This document shows, piece after piece, positions 26,929 through 35,640 of a DNA stretch of 64,000 bases. The stretch covers positions 914,712-978,711 of the forward strand of contig NZ_NIDE01000017.1 in assembly GCF_002197845.1 (NCBI RefSeq), in the 5' to 3' direction. How positions within the stretch are numbered: position 1 is the first letter of the stretch; each line of letters begins with the position of its first letter. A model generated the notes under the pieces. That model saw nothing but the letters and a program-made list of their open reading frames with translations, had not been told where the DNA came from and searched no databases. Made by a program: the position numbers and the translations under genes. The stretch is from Fimbriiglobus ruber. GTDB lineage: Bacteria; Planctomycetota; Planctomycetia; Gemmatales; Gemmataceae.

Positions 26929-27008
26929 CCACGGATGAACACGGATGAACACGGATCAGAAAAATTCATTCTACTTTCCGATCCGTGTTTATCCGCGTTC
27001 ATCCGTGG
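26929..27008. repeat. Inverted repeat of the gatgaacacggat family
   Basis: 29-bp arms at 26929-26957 and 26980-27008 (left arm ccacggatgaacacggatga...) pair with 2 mismatches around a 22-base loop. The left arm itself has a 13-base direct repeat (acggatgaacacg phase). It abuts the DUF1501 stop codon at 27009-27011. The core gatgaacrcggatcagaaaa is shared with the hairpin at 51057-51169, so these two are members of one dispersed family. It could end the DUF1501 transcript. Confidence 0.85.
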
Positions 27009-28397
27009 TTAAAGGAGTTCGGCGATCGGCTCGCCGCCGGTCAACATCGGCATCGGGCGGCCGGTGCCGTCGGGGAAGCTGGTGTTCTTGTAGTCGATGG
27101 CCAGGTGATTGAAGACCGTCGCCCAGAGGTCGTTCGGCGTGAGCGGGCGGTCCTTGGGTGTCTCGGCCTTGGACGTGGTGCTGCCAACTACCTGGCCCGT
27201 CTTCATGCCGCCGCCGGAGACAACGATCGACTGGGCGGATGGCCAGTGGTCCCGACCCGGGCGACCCTTGGCGTACTCCAGTTTCGGCGTGCGGCCGAAC
27301 TCGCCGGTCACGACCACCATCACCCGCTTGTCCAACCCGCGGGCGTACAGGTCTTCGATCAGCGCGCTGATGGCCTGGTCGAAGAACCCGAGCTTGTGCT
27401 TGGTGTCCTTGAAAATATGGCAGTTGACGGCGTGGGAGTCCCAGTTATACGTCCCGTCCTCGATCATGTCCTTCCCGCGCGGGGTGGCGTTTTCGAGGAC
27501 CATCGTCACCCACTGCACGCCCGACTCCACCAACCGGCGGGCGAGCAGGCACCGCTGGCCGTACCGATGGTCGCCGTAGCGGTCGCGGACAGCGGGCGGC
27601 TCTTTCCAGAGGTCGAACGCGGTACTCGCCCGGTCGTTGGTCATCAGGTCGACCGCCCGGCCGCGGCTCGCGTCGATCCCGGCCGCCGACCCGGAGATGT
27701 CGGCCACGGCGCGGTCGAACCGGCCCAGGAGTGAGAGGCGGTCGGCCAGGGTGTTCTCGGTCCCCTTGAGCGGGGCCAGGTTACGGACTTCAAACTTCGG
27801 CTCGGACGGGTCGCCGACGACCATGAACGGGTGCGTGGACTGACCGAGGTAGGCCGAGCCGAAGCTGAAGACGTCGATCCCCTGCCGGCCGCCGTCGACT
27901 CCGCAGACGTAGTTCGGCAGCCCGCGGCTCTTGCCTTCGAGCAGTTTGGCGGCCATCGACCCGACCATCGGGTAGTCGTTGACGAAGCCAGCCGGTTGGA
28001 GTGGGTCGCGGCCGGTCAGGAACTTCTTGTGCCCGCCGCCGTGGTCGGCGAACGTGTGGGCGACGGACCGGATGATCGTGTACTTGTCGGCCACCCGGGA
28101 CATCTTCGGCATGTGTTCGCAAATCTGGATGCCGGGGACGTTCGTCGGGATCGGCTTGAACTCGCCGCGGAACTCGCTCGGGGCGTCCGGCTTCATGTCG
28201 AACGTGTCCTGGTGTGGCGGACCGCCCGGGAGCCAAATGAAGATGACGGCCGGGTCGTTCGAGGTAGGCGACTCGACCGCGCCGGCTTTGACCGTGTGCG
28301 GGCGCACACCCAATGCACCGGCCGACGCCAGTGCGACGGAGCCGAAGCGGAGAAACTGCCGACGGTTCGGCCCCGGACAAGACAGCAACGTGGACAT
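27009..28397 (-). CDS. DUF1501 family exported protein
   Basis: 462-residue member of the DUF1501 family, a planctomycete-rich branch of the alkaline-phosphatase/sulfatase superfamily. A twin-arginine signal (NRRQFLRFGSVALASAGALG, residues 11-30) sends it out. Family features: SNDPAVIFIWLPGGPPHQDT near residue 45, SVAHTFADHGGGHKKFLTGR near 110, and MVVVTGEFGRTPK near 365. The C-terminus (GGEPIAELL) is usual for the family. DUF1501 genes often follow a DUF1549/DUF1553 gene; none is present here, so it is an orphan member. Start ATG 28397. Confidence 0.92.
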   Translation of the reverse strand: MSTLLSCPGPNRRQFLRFGSVALASAGALGVRPHTVKAGAVESPTSNDPAVIFIWLPGGPPHQDTFDMKPDAPSEFRGEFKPIPTNVPGIQICEHMPKMSRVADKYTIIRSVAHTFADHGGGHKKFLTGRDPLQPAGFVNDYPMVGSMAAKLLEGKSRGLPNYVCGVDGGRQGIDVFSFGSAYLGQSTHPFMVVGDPSEPKFEVRNLAPLKGTENTLADRLSLLGRFDRAVADISGSAAGIDASRGRAVDLMTNDRASTAFDLWKEPPAVRDRYGDHRYGQRCLLARRLVESGVQWVTMVLENATPRGKDMIEDGTYNWDSHAVNCHIFKDTKHKLGFFDQAISALIEDLYARGLDKRVMVVVTGEFGRTPKLEYAKGRPGRDHWPSAQSIVVSGGGMKTGQVVGSTTSKAETPKDRPLTPNDLWATVFNHLAIDYKNTSFPDGTGRPMPMLTGGEPIAELL

Positions 28398-28755
28398 GCA
28401 AAGCTCCGGAAGGAGCGGCGGGAAGGTCGTAAGCCGACACCAGCAAAATAGCGACCCGAACAGGGCCTGTCAAATTGGAGCCAGGTAACGCACGGCAACA
28501 GGTTAGGGTGAGTTCACAGCCGTGATGTCGCCAAGAGTCTCTCGTTTCGCTAAATTCCGTCTTCCCATGAAATTTGCCGACTTTAACGATTTTTCCGATT
28601 GTTGCCAAATTATTTCTTCGGTACAACTTTGATCCGACATCGCGCCAGGGTGGCGCTTTTGCAGTCTCGCACTCTCGTCCAAGGAATCGGGCGGGGTGGG
28701 CAGAGGAAGGAATCCCCAGGACAGTCTTAACTAGCTTCAAGGAAGAGGGATTTTC
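28398..28755. other. Intergenic region between divergent genes
   Basis: 358 bases between the DUF1501 and PEP-CTERM-like genes, which diverge, so both promoters should be here. The central part (about 28,540-28,640) is clearly more AT-rich than its surroundings. A short hairpin (gctcc-ggaa-ggagc, about 28,400-28,420) lies at the DUF1501 side. I see no gene or long repeat in it. Confidence 0.5.
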
Positions 28756-29616
28756 ATGCGACGGATGTTAGTGTGGGGCGGCTTGTTAGCCGTCTGGGGG
28801 TTAGTATCGGCCGGGCCGGCCCGGGCGGACCTCGTCGTTATCGACGGCACGAGTGCGAATAACGATGGGTCCGCGACGGGCGGCGTGAACTCCGGCGGCT
28901 GGCTCTACATGCAGTCGGTGTTGGAGAGCATGGCGGCCCAGGTGCCGGCGGGTACGCCGAAAGTTGTCGTGAACCTCGGGGCCGACCCGGGGACGGCGGC
29001 CGGCGACGCGATTGCGGCCGCGTTCAACAACTCGGCCCTACCCGGTCAGGGATGGACGATGACCACCGTGACCGGGGCCGACATCGACCCGTTTCTGACC
29101 AATCAGTTGTCGGCCACTTCTCAGGGGATTCTCGCCATCACGACGGCCGGCTTGACGTCCGGCGACCTGACCGGGAGCAAACTCGATCAGCTCGACGCGG
29201 ACGGTGCGAGTGTCGGCAACTTCTTGTCGTCGGGCGGGAGCGTTTGGGCAATGGGCGAGGTGGGCAGTGGGGCGTGGGGTTGGCTGCCCAGCGTCGTCCC
29301 CGGGATCAGTACGACGGGCTTCGGAACCGGCGGGTTTCAGCAGATCACGCTGACATCGGACGGTGCCGCCGCCTTCCCCGGCCTGACCAGCGACGACGTG
29401 GCCAGTGTCACGTGGAACAGCGGATTCCAGCACGGCACGGGCGGCCTGACTGTTCTGGGAACCGCACCTGCGGGCGACGGAAGCGCAGCGGTCATTCTCG
29501 GCAACCTGGGGGCGCCGCCCGCGTTCCCGCCCGTCGGCGTTCCGGCCCCGCCGGCCGTCGTGTTGCTAGCCGTCGGCGCGTGCGCGATGGCGGCCCGGCG
29601 TCGCCGAACGGTGTAA
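28756..29616 (+). CDS. Exported PEP-CTERM-like protein
   Basis: 286-residue exported protein. Signal peptide MRRMLVWGGLLAVWGLVSAG, cleaved near ARA. The body is Gly/Thr/Ser/Ala-rich with no catalytic motif that I recognise; a piece like VVIDGTSANNDGSATGGVNS near the start suggests a glutamine-amidotransferase-like or beta-rich domain, not certain. The C-terminus is VPAPPAVVLLAVGACAMAAR followed by a run of Arg, which matches the tripartite PEP-CTERM sorting signal (Pro motif, hydrophobic helix, basic tail) with PAP in place of PEP. This would be recognised by an exosortase encoded elsewhere. GGAAGAGGG precedes the ATG. Confidence 0.75.
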   Translation: MRRMLVWGGLLAVWGLVSAGPARADLVVIDGTSANNDGSATGGVNSGGWLYMQSVLESMAAQVPAGTPKVVVNLGADPGTAAGDAIAAAFNNSALPGQGWTMTTVTGADIDPFLTNQLSATSQGILAITTAGLTSGDLTGSKLDQLDADGASVGNFLSSGGSVWAMGEVGSGAWGWLPSVVPGISTTGFGTGGFQQITLTSDGAAAFPGLTSDDVASVTWNSGFQHGTGGLTVLGTAPAGDGSAAVILGNLGAPPAFPPVGVPAPPAVVLLAVGACAMAARRRRTV

Positions 29617-29636
29617 CCCCGAAAAGGAATTTCATC

Positions 29637-29671
29637 GCGTCCCCGGGCCGTCTGTGCGACCCCGGGGACGC
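29637..29671 (+). terminator. Hairpin after the PEP-CTERM-like gene
   Basis: Perfect 11-bp stem (gcgtccccggg / cccggggacgc, arms 29637-29647 and 29661-29671) with a 13-base loop, then gccattttccccc. It lies 20 bases after the stop and 85 before glnB, so it likely ends the upstream transcript. Confidence 0.65.
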
Positions 29672-29755
29672 GCCATTTTCCCCCTGTCCGCACGGCCGGC
29701 AATTCGCCACGATGCCCGGAGACCCTTTGTGCGCCGCCCCGACAGCGAGACCGCC

Positions 29756-30103
29756 ATGAAATTGATCCTTGCCATCATCCAGCCGTCCAAACTCGAAGCG
29801 GTCAAGGAAGCGTTGAACAAGGTCGAAGTGTTTCGCCTGACGGTGGTCGACGTCCAGGGGTTTGGTCGTCAGAAGGGGCAGTCCGAGGTCTACCGCGGGC
29901 ACGAGTTGACGGTAAACATGCTGCGGAAGGTGCAGTTGCAAATTGCGGTCAACGAGGACTTCGTCGAGCCGACGGTCAACGCGATCATTGAGGCCGCCCG
30001 GACCGGCCCCGAGGGCCGGATCGGCGACGGCAAGATCTTCATCCTGCCACTCGAAGACTGCCTCCGAATCCGGACGGGCGAACGCGGCCCGGAAGCGATT
30101 TAA
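29756..30103 (+). CDS. glnB: PII family nitrogen-regulatory protein lacking the Tyr51 uridylylation site
   Basis: 115-residue PII signal protein that senses ATP/ADP and 2-oxoglutarate. Start ATG 29756 gives MKLILAIIQPSKLEAVKEAL. The T-loop reads GFGRQKGQSEVYRGHELTVN; Tyr46 is kept but position 51, the uridylylated Tyr of GlnB/GlnK, is Leu. The B-loop TGPEGRIGDGKIF has three extra residues compared with the common TGKIGDGKIF. The C-terminus RIRTGERGPEAI is standard. No amtB or glnA is adjacent; it is a single gene facing the lipoate-ligase-like gene 27 bases away. Regulation by ligand binding alone, without uridylylation, is the natural inference. Confidence 0.93.
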   Translation: MKLILAIIQPSKLEAVKEALNKVEVFRLTVVDVQGFGRQKGQSEVYRGHELTVNMLRKVQLQIAVNEDFVEPTVNAIIEAARTGPEGRIGDGKIFILPLEDCLRIRTGERGPEAI

Positions 30104-30130
30104 AGCAGGCCGGCTCTCGGCGCACGGGGT

Positions 30131-30871
30131 TCACCGCTTCTCATTCCACTCTGTTGCGGCGTACTTGTCGGCCGTGATACTCGCAATTCTTATCTCTTCA
30201 TCGCCCGTCCACACATCGGGTTCGAGCCGCCAGCCGGTGTCCGCGGCAAACTGTTCGGCCACGAGCTTGCCGACTTCCTCCGCCTCCAGAGCCGCGCCGG
30301 TCAACTCGCGCAGGCCCGCTAGTTCGGGCGCGTGTTCGCTGCGGGCGAGCAGGATGCCGCCGTGCTGGAGCAAGGCACCCCGGTGCTTCCGCTGGGCGCT
30401 GCCGACGACCTTGGCGGACGCGGCGAGCAGGTCGCCGGGGGTGTAGTGGAGGAAGCAAAGAACTGGGTGAAGCTTCTTCTCCTCGCCGCACACGACCCCT
30501 CGCATGACCACCCCGACGCGGGCGAGGGCGGCCGCGATCGTGTGGTGAAAGCGACACCCCCACGGCTCGCCGCCGTCCTGCCACGGCTTCCCGGGCGGGA
30601 GCGCGAGCGCGTACGTGACTTCGTGGTGGTGGACGAGGGCCGCCCCGCCGGTCGCCCGGCGGACCCAGGGGAGGCCGGCAAGACGGGGAGAATCGAGCCG
30701 GGACGCGGCGGGTTGGAAGTAGCCGAGGCTGAGCGTCGGCTCCGCCCAGCCGTAGAACCGCAAGGCCGCTCGTCCCGTCTCCGCGGCTTCGAGAAGCAGA
30801 ACCTCGTCGGCGGCCATATTGGCGGGCCCGAACCGCGTTTCAAACGGCAGCAAGCGAACAGTGGGGGTCAT
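30131..30871 (-). CDS. Lipoate-protein ligase A-like protein (biotin/lipoyl attachment family)
   Basis: 246-residue BPL/LPL-fold protein. Motifs: LRFYGWAEPTLSLGYFQ near residue 37, the substrate-binding RRATGGAALVHH (about 71-82), and KVVGSAQRKHRGALLQHGGI near residue 154 with the conserved catalytic-region Lys. The R-R-x-T-G-G-A-A form and A-K-V-V-G-S-A-Q-R fit lipoate ligases or octanoyltransferases (LplA/LipM-like) rather than biotin ligase. It would attach octanoate or lipoate to dehydrogenase E2 or GcvH proteins. It is a single gene, convergent with glnB, so LplA and LipM activities cannot be separated from context. Confidence 0.88.
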   Translation of the reverse strand: MTPTVRLLPFETRFGPANMAADEVLLLEAAETGRAALRFYGWAEPTLSLGYFQPAASRLDSPRLAGLPWVRRATGGAALVHHHEVTYALALPPGKPWQDGGEPWGCRFHHTIAAALARVGVVMRGVVCGEEKKLHPVLCFLHYTPGDLLAASAKVVGSAQRKHRGALLQHGGILLARSEHAPELAGLRELTGAALEAEEVGKLVAEQFAADTGWRLEPDVWTGDEEIRIASITADKYAATEWNEKR

Positions 30872-30997
30872 GAAGGAATTATAGACGCGAGCAGCACTGC
30901 GTGGTGGTCAGGTCCAACGGACCTGAAGCGTGGCCGTTTGACCAGATGAGGCTGTAGAAGTACGCTCATTTCTATGTACTCTCATCTCGGAGAAATC

Positions 30998-33277
30998 ATG
31001 AGTACCCGCTATCCGACCGTGGTCTTGGCCCTTTTGCTGGCAGCCGCTTTTAGTAATCTCGCGCCAGCCGCCGAGAATGAACCTACCCTCACTGCCGACG
31101 ACAAAAAGTATCTCGACGGACTGCTCAAAGACACGATCTTCGACCCCAAGGGGGGCGAGTGTGTCGTGTACAGAGTGTTATTTCGAACGGCTCGGGGTTC
31201 CGCCGAAGAGGTGCCAGTCACGGGTTGGCTCATGCCCGACAAGGCCAACGGGCCGCGACGGGTTTTCTTCACCGACGGAACGTCCGTTCCGCTGGCGTCT
31301 GAGCAATACATGACGCCGGTCGATTTTCGGGCCGCGTGTCAGGCCCGATATGTGTCAGACCGGCAGACCCCGGACAAGACAGAGGATCTGGAAAGTGGCG
31401 CGTTATTCCGTCGGATGCGGAAAACCGCGGTCGGCGCCCCCCAGGCGGACGACCTCGCCCTGGCGGCCTGGCTTTACCGGCTCGGGCACGAGAGTCTGGC
31501 TGCCCGCGCCCTGGCCGTCGCGAGAAAAGGGGAGCGCGATCCGCGAACCCGCCTCCGCGAGCAACTGGCCTGGTCGGCGTTCGCCCGCATGGTCCACGCC
31601 TACATGGTGGGCGCGGACGCGGAAGCCCTGGCCCACGGCGAGCGCCTGCTCGAACGCTACCCCGACGAGATCAAATCAAACGAACTTCGTCAATCGCCCC
31701 AGATCGTGGCGCAACTGAAGCGCCGCCGGGAAAGGAAGACGAACGAGACTGACGAAGACACGGGTTTACCCAAAAGCTTTCGTTCCTGGCCAGTCACAAG
31801 GCAAATCGCTCACCAGATCGCAGCGCTGGATGAGACCTGGGGTTGGCACCAGGAACAACCCGGCGACCCGCTGTTTGGGCGGGGCATGGCGATCGAGCGC
31901 TTGACTAAATTTGGTGACGCGGCCGTCCCCGCACTGATCGACGCGATCGAAACCGACGAGCGACTGACCGGTTTGGTCTATATCACATGCGACTCGGCCA
32001 GGAACCGGACATTCCTCGGCGTCCGCCATGTGGCTCTCGCCACGGTGATGGCCATCCTACGAACTCGGGAATTCGAGCCGACGCCGTCTGGCGACGGTCT
32101 CGCCGCCCTGGACACCGGGTGGGCGAAAGTCACGGCGGAACGCCTTCGAGCGTACTGGAAGATGTACGGGCGCCTGCCGTTCGACGAACGCATGATGAAG
32201 GTGTTAACCGACCCTCAAACGCGCTCCACGGCCAGGCGCGAGGCGGCCTGGAACCTGGCCACTCACGACGAGACCGTGCGTGACGCTGTGATGATGCGGC
32301 GCATCGGCCGCGAGGTCGGTCCTGAACCGCTGCCGCCGGTTCGGAAGTTCAATAACCCAACCGCTGCCGATGCCATCTTTTCCGCCATGGATATCGAATT
32401 CAAGTCGCTCGACCTGGAACACCCGGGCCGCAACTCGGACGCTGATATTCGAGAACGGCAGGCGATCGAAGAAGCGTATCGCGCCGCGCTGGTGAGATTA
32501 AGAGACGAGCGGGCCGCCGCGGGAATGGCAAAACGTGCGGCTGCCGCGAACACACTTTCGGCTCGCGCCCACTGGGCGCGAGCCGCGAACCGGCTCGGCG
32601 ACCGGAATCCGTTACGAACCTTGGCGGAAGACGTGTCTGCCGGGATACTCGCAAAAGCACCGAAGGATCGCCTGCGAGTCGATTTGGAGGAGGTGGTTGC
32701 CGTTCTGGTAGAAGCCAGGGCACCAGAGGCAGACCGGGCGCTCGTCACCCTCGGCGATCCTCGTCACCCCCAATACCCGCTGGTACTCCGTGAGATTCTT
32801 GACCGATCGACGGATACTACCCGCCGTTCGCCCTGGCTCTCGCACCCGTTCTGCCTGACGGTGCTGCGTGGTGCGCTCGACGATCGCTCCCCCCGGGGTT
32901 TCCGGCTCAGAATAGTGGGCAACGCGATTGTACGACATTACCAGCACTCCGTTAGCTATTACCCCATACCCGAGTATCTGCTTGACCCCAAAACGCGCCG
33001 CAGCGCAACGGAAGAATGCGTCTGCGATGCCGCGGCGCAAATGTTGGGCGACTTGATCGACGGGCTGCCGAAATATCACCCGCTATGCATAGACGCGGAC
33101 GAGCGATTGTCCGCGATGAAGGTCGCGTTCGACAGTTCCGCAGGGACGTATCACTTGCCAAAAGGATGGGACTGGCCGAACCAGCCAACGGCCCCCCGAA
33201 AATTCGTCTTCGTCCCGGACCCCGACAGCAGTCGAAGACGTGAAGGCCGGCTCGACGATCTTCCCCTCTTGCGGTAG
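30998..33277 (+). CDS. Large exported protein of unknown function
   Basis: 759 residues from ATG 30998 (GGAGAAATC just upstream); an in-frame ATG at 30974 would precede the signal by eight residues. Signal peptide STRYPTVVLALLLAAAFSNL, cleaved near PAAAE. The body is charged and mostly helical. Segments such as GMAIERLTKFGDAAVPALID near residue 300 resemble HEAT-type repeats, but no full repeat array or catalytic motif is seen. Typical of planctomycete proteins annotated as hypothetical. It stands alone between a divergent gene and a convergent one whose stop lies 12 bases away. Confidence 0.78.
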   Translation: MSTRYPTVVLALLLAAAFSNLAPAAENEPTLTADDKKYLDGLLKDTIFDPKGGECVVYRVLFRTARGSAEEVPVTGWLMPDKANGPRRVFFTDGTSVPLASEQYMTPVDFRAACQARYVSDRQTPDKTEDLESGALFRRMRKTAVGAPQADDLALAAWLYRLGHESLAARALAVARKGERDPRTRLREQLAWSAFARMVHAYMVGADAEALAHGERLLERYPDEIKSNELRQSPQIVAQLKRRRERKTNETDEDTGLPKSFRSWPVTRQIAHQIAALDETWGWHQEQPGDPLFGRGMAIERLTKFGDAAVPALIDAIETDERLTGLVYITCDSARNRTFLGVRHVALATVMAILRTREFEPTPSGDGLAALDTGWAKVTAERLRAYWKMYGRLPFDERMMKVLTDPQTRSTARREAAWNLATHDETVRDAVMMRRIGREVGPEPLPPVRKFNNPTAADAIFSAMDIEFKSLDLEHPGRNSDADIRERQAIEEAYRAALVRLRDERAAAGMAKRAAAANTLSARAHWARAANRLGDRNPLRTLAEDVSAGILAKAPKDRLRVDLEEVVAVLVEARAPEADRALVTLGDPRHPQYPLVLREILDRSTDTTRRSPWLSHPFCLTVLRGALDDRSPRGFRLRIVGNAIVRHYQHSVSYYPIPEYLLDPKTRRSATEECVCDAAAQMLGDLIDGLPKYHPLCIDADERLSAMKVAFDSSAGTYHLPKGWDWPNQPTAPRKFVFVPDPDSSRRREGRLDDLPLLR

Positions 33278-33288
33278 GGCACACTCGT

Positions 33289-35601
33289 CTACACTGGCAG
33301 TCCCTTCCGGATCGACCGTAGTGTGGCCAGCTGTGCCAAATGTTCGTGGTACGTCTTCAGTTTCGCCTCGTATGACGCCGTGGACTTCGTGCAAACCAGC
33401 GTGTGGGGCGAGCCACTGCTATCAGTCACGCAGGTCACGTCCAACCGGTCGTTCTGCACGATATTTCCGAGGTGATTTCGGCGGTCCTGTCGGACGCGGA
33501 AGCGGTGGACTTTCTCAGCCGGGTTCTTCAAGAATTGCCGGAGTTCGTCGCAGTCCGCACACGTGCAGGAGACGTTCGCCTCCCGGCGGAAATCCTTCGG
33601 GGCGGCCGGCTCCTGAGCGGTCAGCGCTTCGAGTTGTTCGCAACAGGCATCGAGCCACTTCGCAAGGATTTCGTTGGGCTTCTTGACGTGCTTCGCGAAC
33701 CAGGGGCCGAGGGTCGTCAGGGCCGCCACGTGCGCGGGCAGCGTGTAAAGTTGTGGGGCGGACAGCGTGTACGTCACGACTTGCCCCAGCAGTTCGATTT
33801 GCCCCGTGGTAATCAGAACCCGGGTCAGTTCGACGAGCAGCTCGGCCCGAACGACGCGCCGGATACGCCAGTCAGACCAGGGCGTTTCCAGGTCGACACG
33901 TTCGAGGACCGACACAACTTTCTGGGCGAGCGACTGGCAGACCGCGAGCCGTTTGCCGGTCATCCGCGGACTGGCCGGGCAGAGCCGCTCCAGGAGACGG
34001 ACGTTGCGGCCGAGGGTCGGACCCGTCGTACCGTCGAAGATGGCGGCCAGTTCCGCGCGGAAGTTGTCCAGACCGTGCTTGCCGCACACCGCGACGAAGG
34101 AGTCATCGGGGTCCACCCCCGGGTCGCGGGCCACAACCTGTGTGAGGAAGGCACCGATGAGTGCGCCGTCGTCGAGCAGCACCAGGGACGGCATCAGCAA
34201 CGCGGCCGGTTTCGTGCCGCGCGTTCCGTCGTGGATGATCCAACGATTCATGATCGTGTCCGCGAACCGGACACATTCTTCCCGGAGTTCGGCCGCGTCC
34301 GCCCGCTTCGCGGCCAGCGACCGGGTGACCATCTCCTGGAGTTCCGCGGCGGCGGTTTCCAGCCCGCTGTCGCAGAGAACCTGGAAGTGGTGCGCTTCGG
34401 GCCAGAGGAAGATCGCCGCCTGACGATACCATCGTTCGAGGGTCAGCCCCTCGTTCCCGGTATAGCCCGAGACGCTCTGCTCGGGCTTCACTTTCACGAT
34501 CGCGTCCGGCGGGACAATCTCTTCCAACTCAACCTCCATGCGGCCGAACGGCGGCCGGTTGCCGGCGGCATCGCTCCACTGGTCGGCCGTCAGTTCCGAG
34601 GAGATGATTTCGTCCATCTCGTAACTATCGGCGTCGCCCTCCTCGTCATCGTCGTCGTAGTACCTCCGCCCACGACGCGGCGAGACGTAGGACTCATCCG
34701 CCGAGCCCGATTCCTGAAGTGTGAGCAACGCCAGGAAGGTTTTGCACCCCGCCCGGGTCGCCGCGTCCGCGAGAACCTTGGCCCGGGTCCGGTCCATCCC
34801 TTTGAGGGCGTCCCACACGAGGCCGTCCTGCGTGTACTGGTGTTCGAGCGCCACGGCCAATTTCGGGGGATCGTCGTCGGACCACGCGCGGAGAATGTCC
34901 GCCACCGCGTCGACCCGTTCTCCCGTGCGCGGGGCCGTGATCGCTTTCTTCGATTTCGCGAGGGCGAGATTATAGACGAGGCACAGGCGGTAACCTTTCC
35001 GTAAGGGGCGGACCTCGTGTTCGCAGTCGGCATAAAAGGCGGCGAAGTGGGTGTGGAACGGGTTGCGGTCCGAGGTGCCGAAGTCGATGACCTGCTCGCG
35101 CCCGTCGTGCCGGACCACCAGTTCGCCGCCCTCGAACGCCGACGGGAGGACGACGACCAGGGTGGCGACCATTCGGTCAAGTTTCTCGCCGTCCCGGTGG
35201 GGGAGAAAGAAGCTCCCTTTCTCATACAGGAGCAGGTTGTAGAGGTGGCTTTCCATCTCCTGCCCTTCCAGGCCCAGTTCCCGTTGGACAGTCTCGACCG
35301 TTACGCTCAGGTATCTTTGCCAGTCGGGGTTCGTCAGCGAGAATCGGTCGGCGTCGAGCTGCCAGACGCGGCGCACGCTGGTATCGACGAGCGTTTCCTC
35401 GCCCTTGCCATACGGAGCCTGACGGCAGACCTTCTTGAGTTGTTTCGCCTGCGCGTCGTTCAGAGGGAGGCCGACTAACCCGAAGTCGGCGACCTCCAGG
35501 CCGGGCAACGGAGCGGGTCCGCTGCCGGCCGCGGCGAACGAGCCCGGGCGGTCGACCGCTTTCAGCGCTTGTAGCAATTGATCGGAAATCGAACTGGCCA
35601 C
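33289..35601 (-). CDS. 2-oxoglutarate/Fe(II)-dependent oxygenase-like protein with a long C-terminal extension
   Basis: 770-residue cytosolic protein. Residues about 60-215 are a 2OG-Fe(II) oxygenase (prolyl-4-hydroxylase-like) domain: iron ligands His135 and Asp137 (FFLPHRDGEKLDR), the FEGGELVV strand at 157-163, the distal His195 (DCEHEVRPL) and an Arg for 2-oxoglutarate at 202-205. Residues about 220-770 match no family I know and contain an acidic patch (DDDDEEGDADSYEMDE near 325) and CTCADCDE near residue 695, a possible metal site. GTG start 35601 follows GGAGGGG. It is 39 bases downstream of the XPB-N-like gene on the same strand, so the two are probably one operon. The substrate (protein or nucleic acid) is unknown. 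Confidence 0.82.
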   Translation of the reverse strand: MASSISDQLLQALKAVDRPGSFAAAGSGPAPLPGLEVADFGLVGLPLNDAQAKQLKKVCRQAPYGKGEETLVDTSVRRVWQLDADRFSLTNPDWQRYLSVTVETVQRELGLEGQEMESHLYNLLLYEKGSFFLPHRDGEKLDRMVATLVVVLPSAFEGGELVVRHDGREQVIDFGTSDRNPFHTHFAAFYADCEHEVRPLRKGYRLCLVYNLALAKSKKAITAPRTGERVDAVADILRAWSDDDPPKLAVALEHQYTQDGLVWDALKGMDRTRAKVLADAATRAGCKTFLALLTLQESGSADESYVSPRRGRRYYDDDDEEGDADSYEMDEIISSELTADQWSDAAGNRPPFGRMEVELEEIVPPDAIVKVKPEQSVSGYTGNEGLTLERWYRQAAIFLWPEAHHFQVLCDSGLETAAAELQEMVTRSLAAKRADAAELREECVRFADTIMNRWIIHDGTRGTKPAALLMPSLVLLDDGALIGAFLTQVVARDPGVDPDDSFVAVCGKHGLDNFRAELAAIFDGTTGPTLGRNVRLLERLCPASPRMTGKRLAVCQSLAQKVVSVLERVDLETPWSDWRIRRVVRAELLVELTRVLITTGQIELLGQVVTYTLSAPQLYTLPAHVAALTTLGPWFAKHVKKPNEILAKWLDACCEQLEALTAQEPAAPKDFRREANVSCTCADCDELRQFLKNPAEKVHRFRVRQDRRNHLGNIVQNDRLDVTCVTDSSGSPHTLVCTKSTASYEAKLKTYHEHLAQLATLRSIRKGLPV

Positions 35602-35640
35602 GCCACCCCTCCGGCTTGGTGAAAGATTCCGTCGTCGCGG

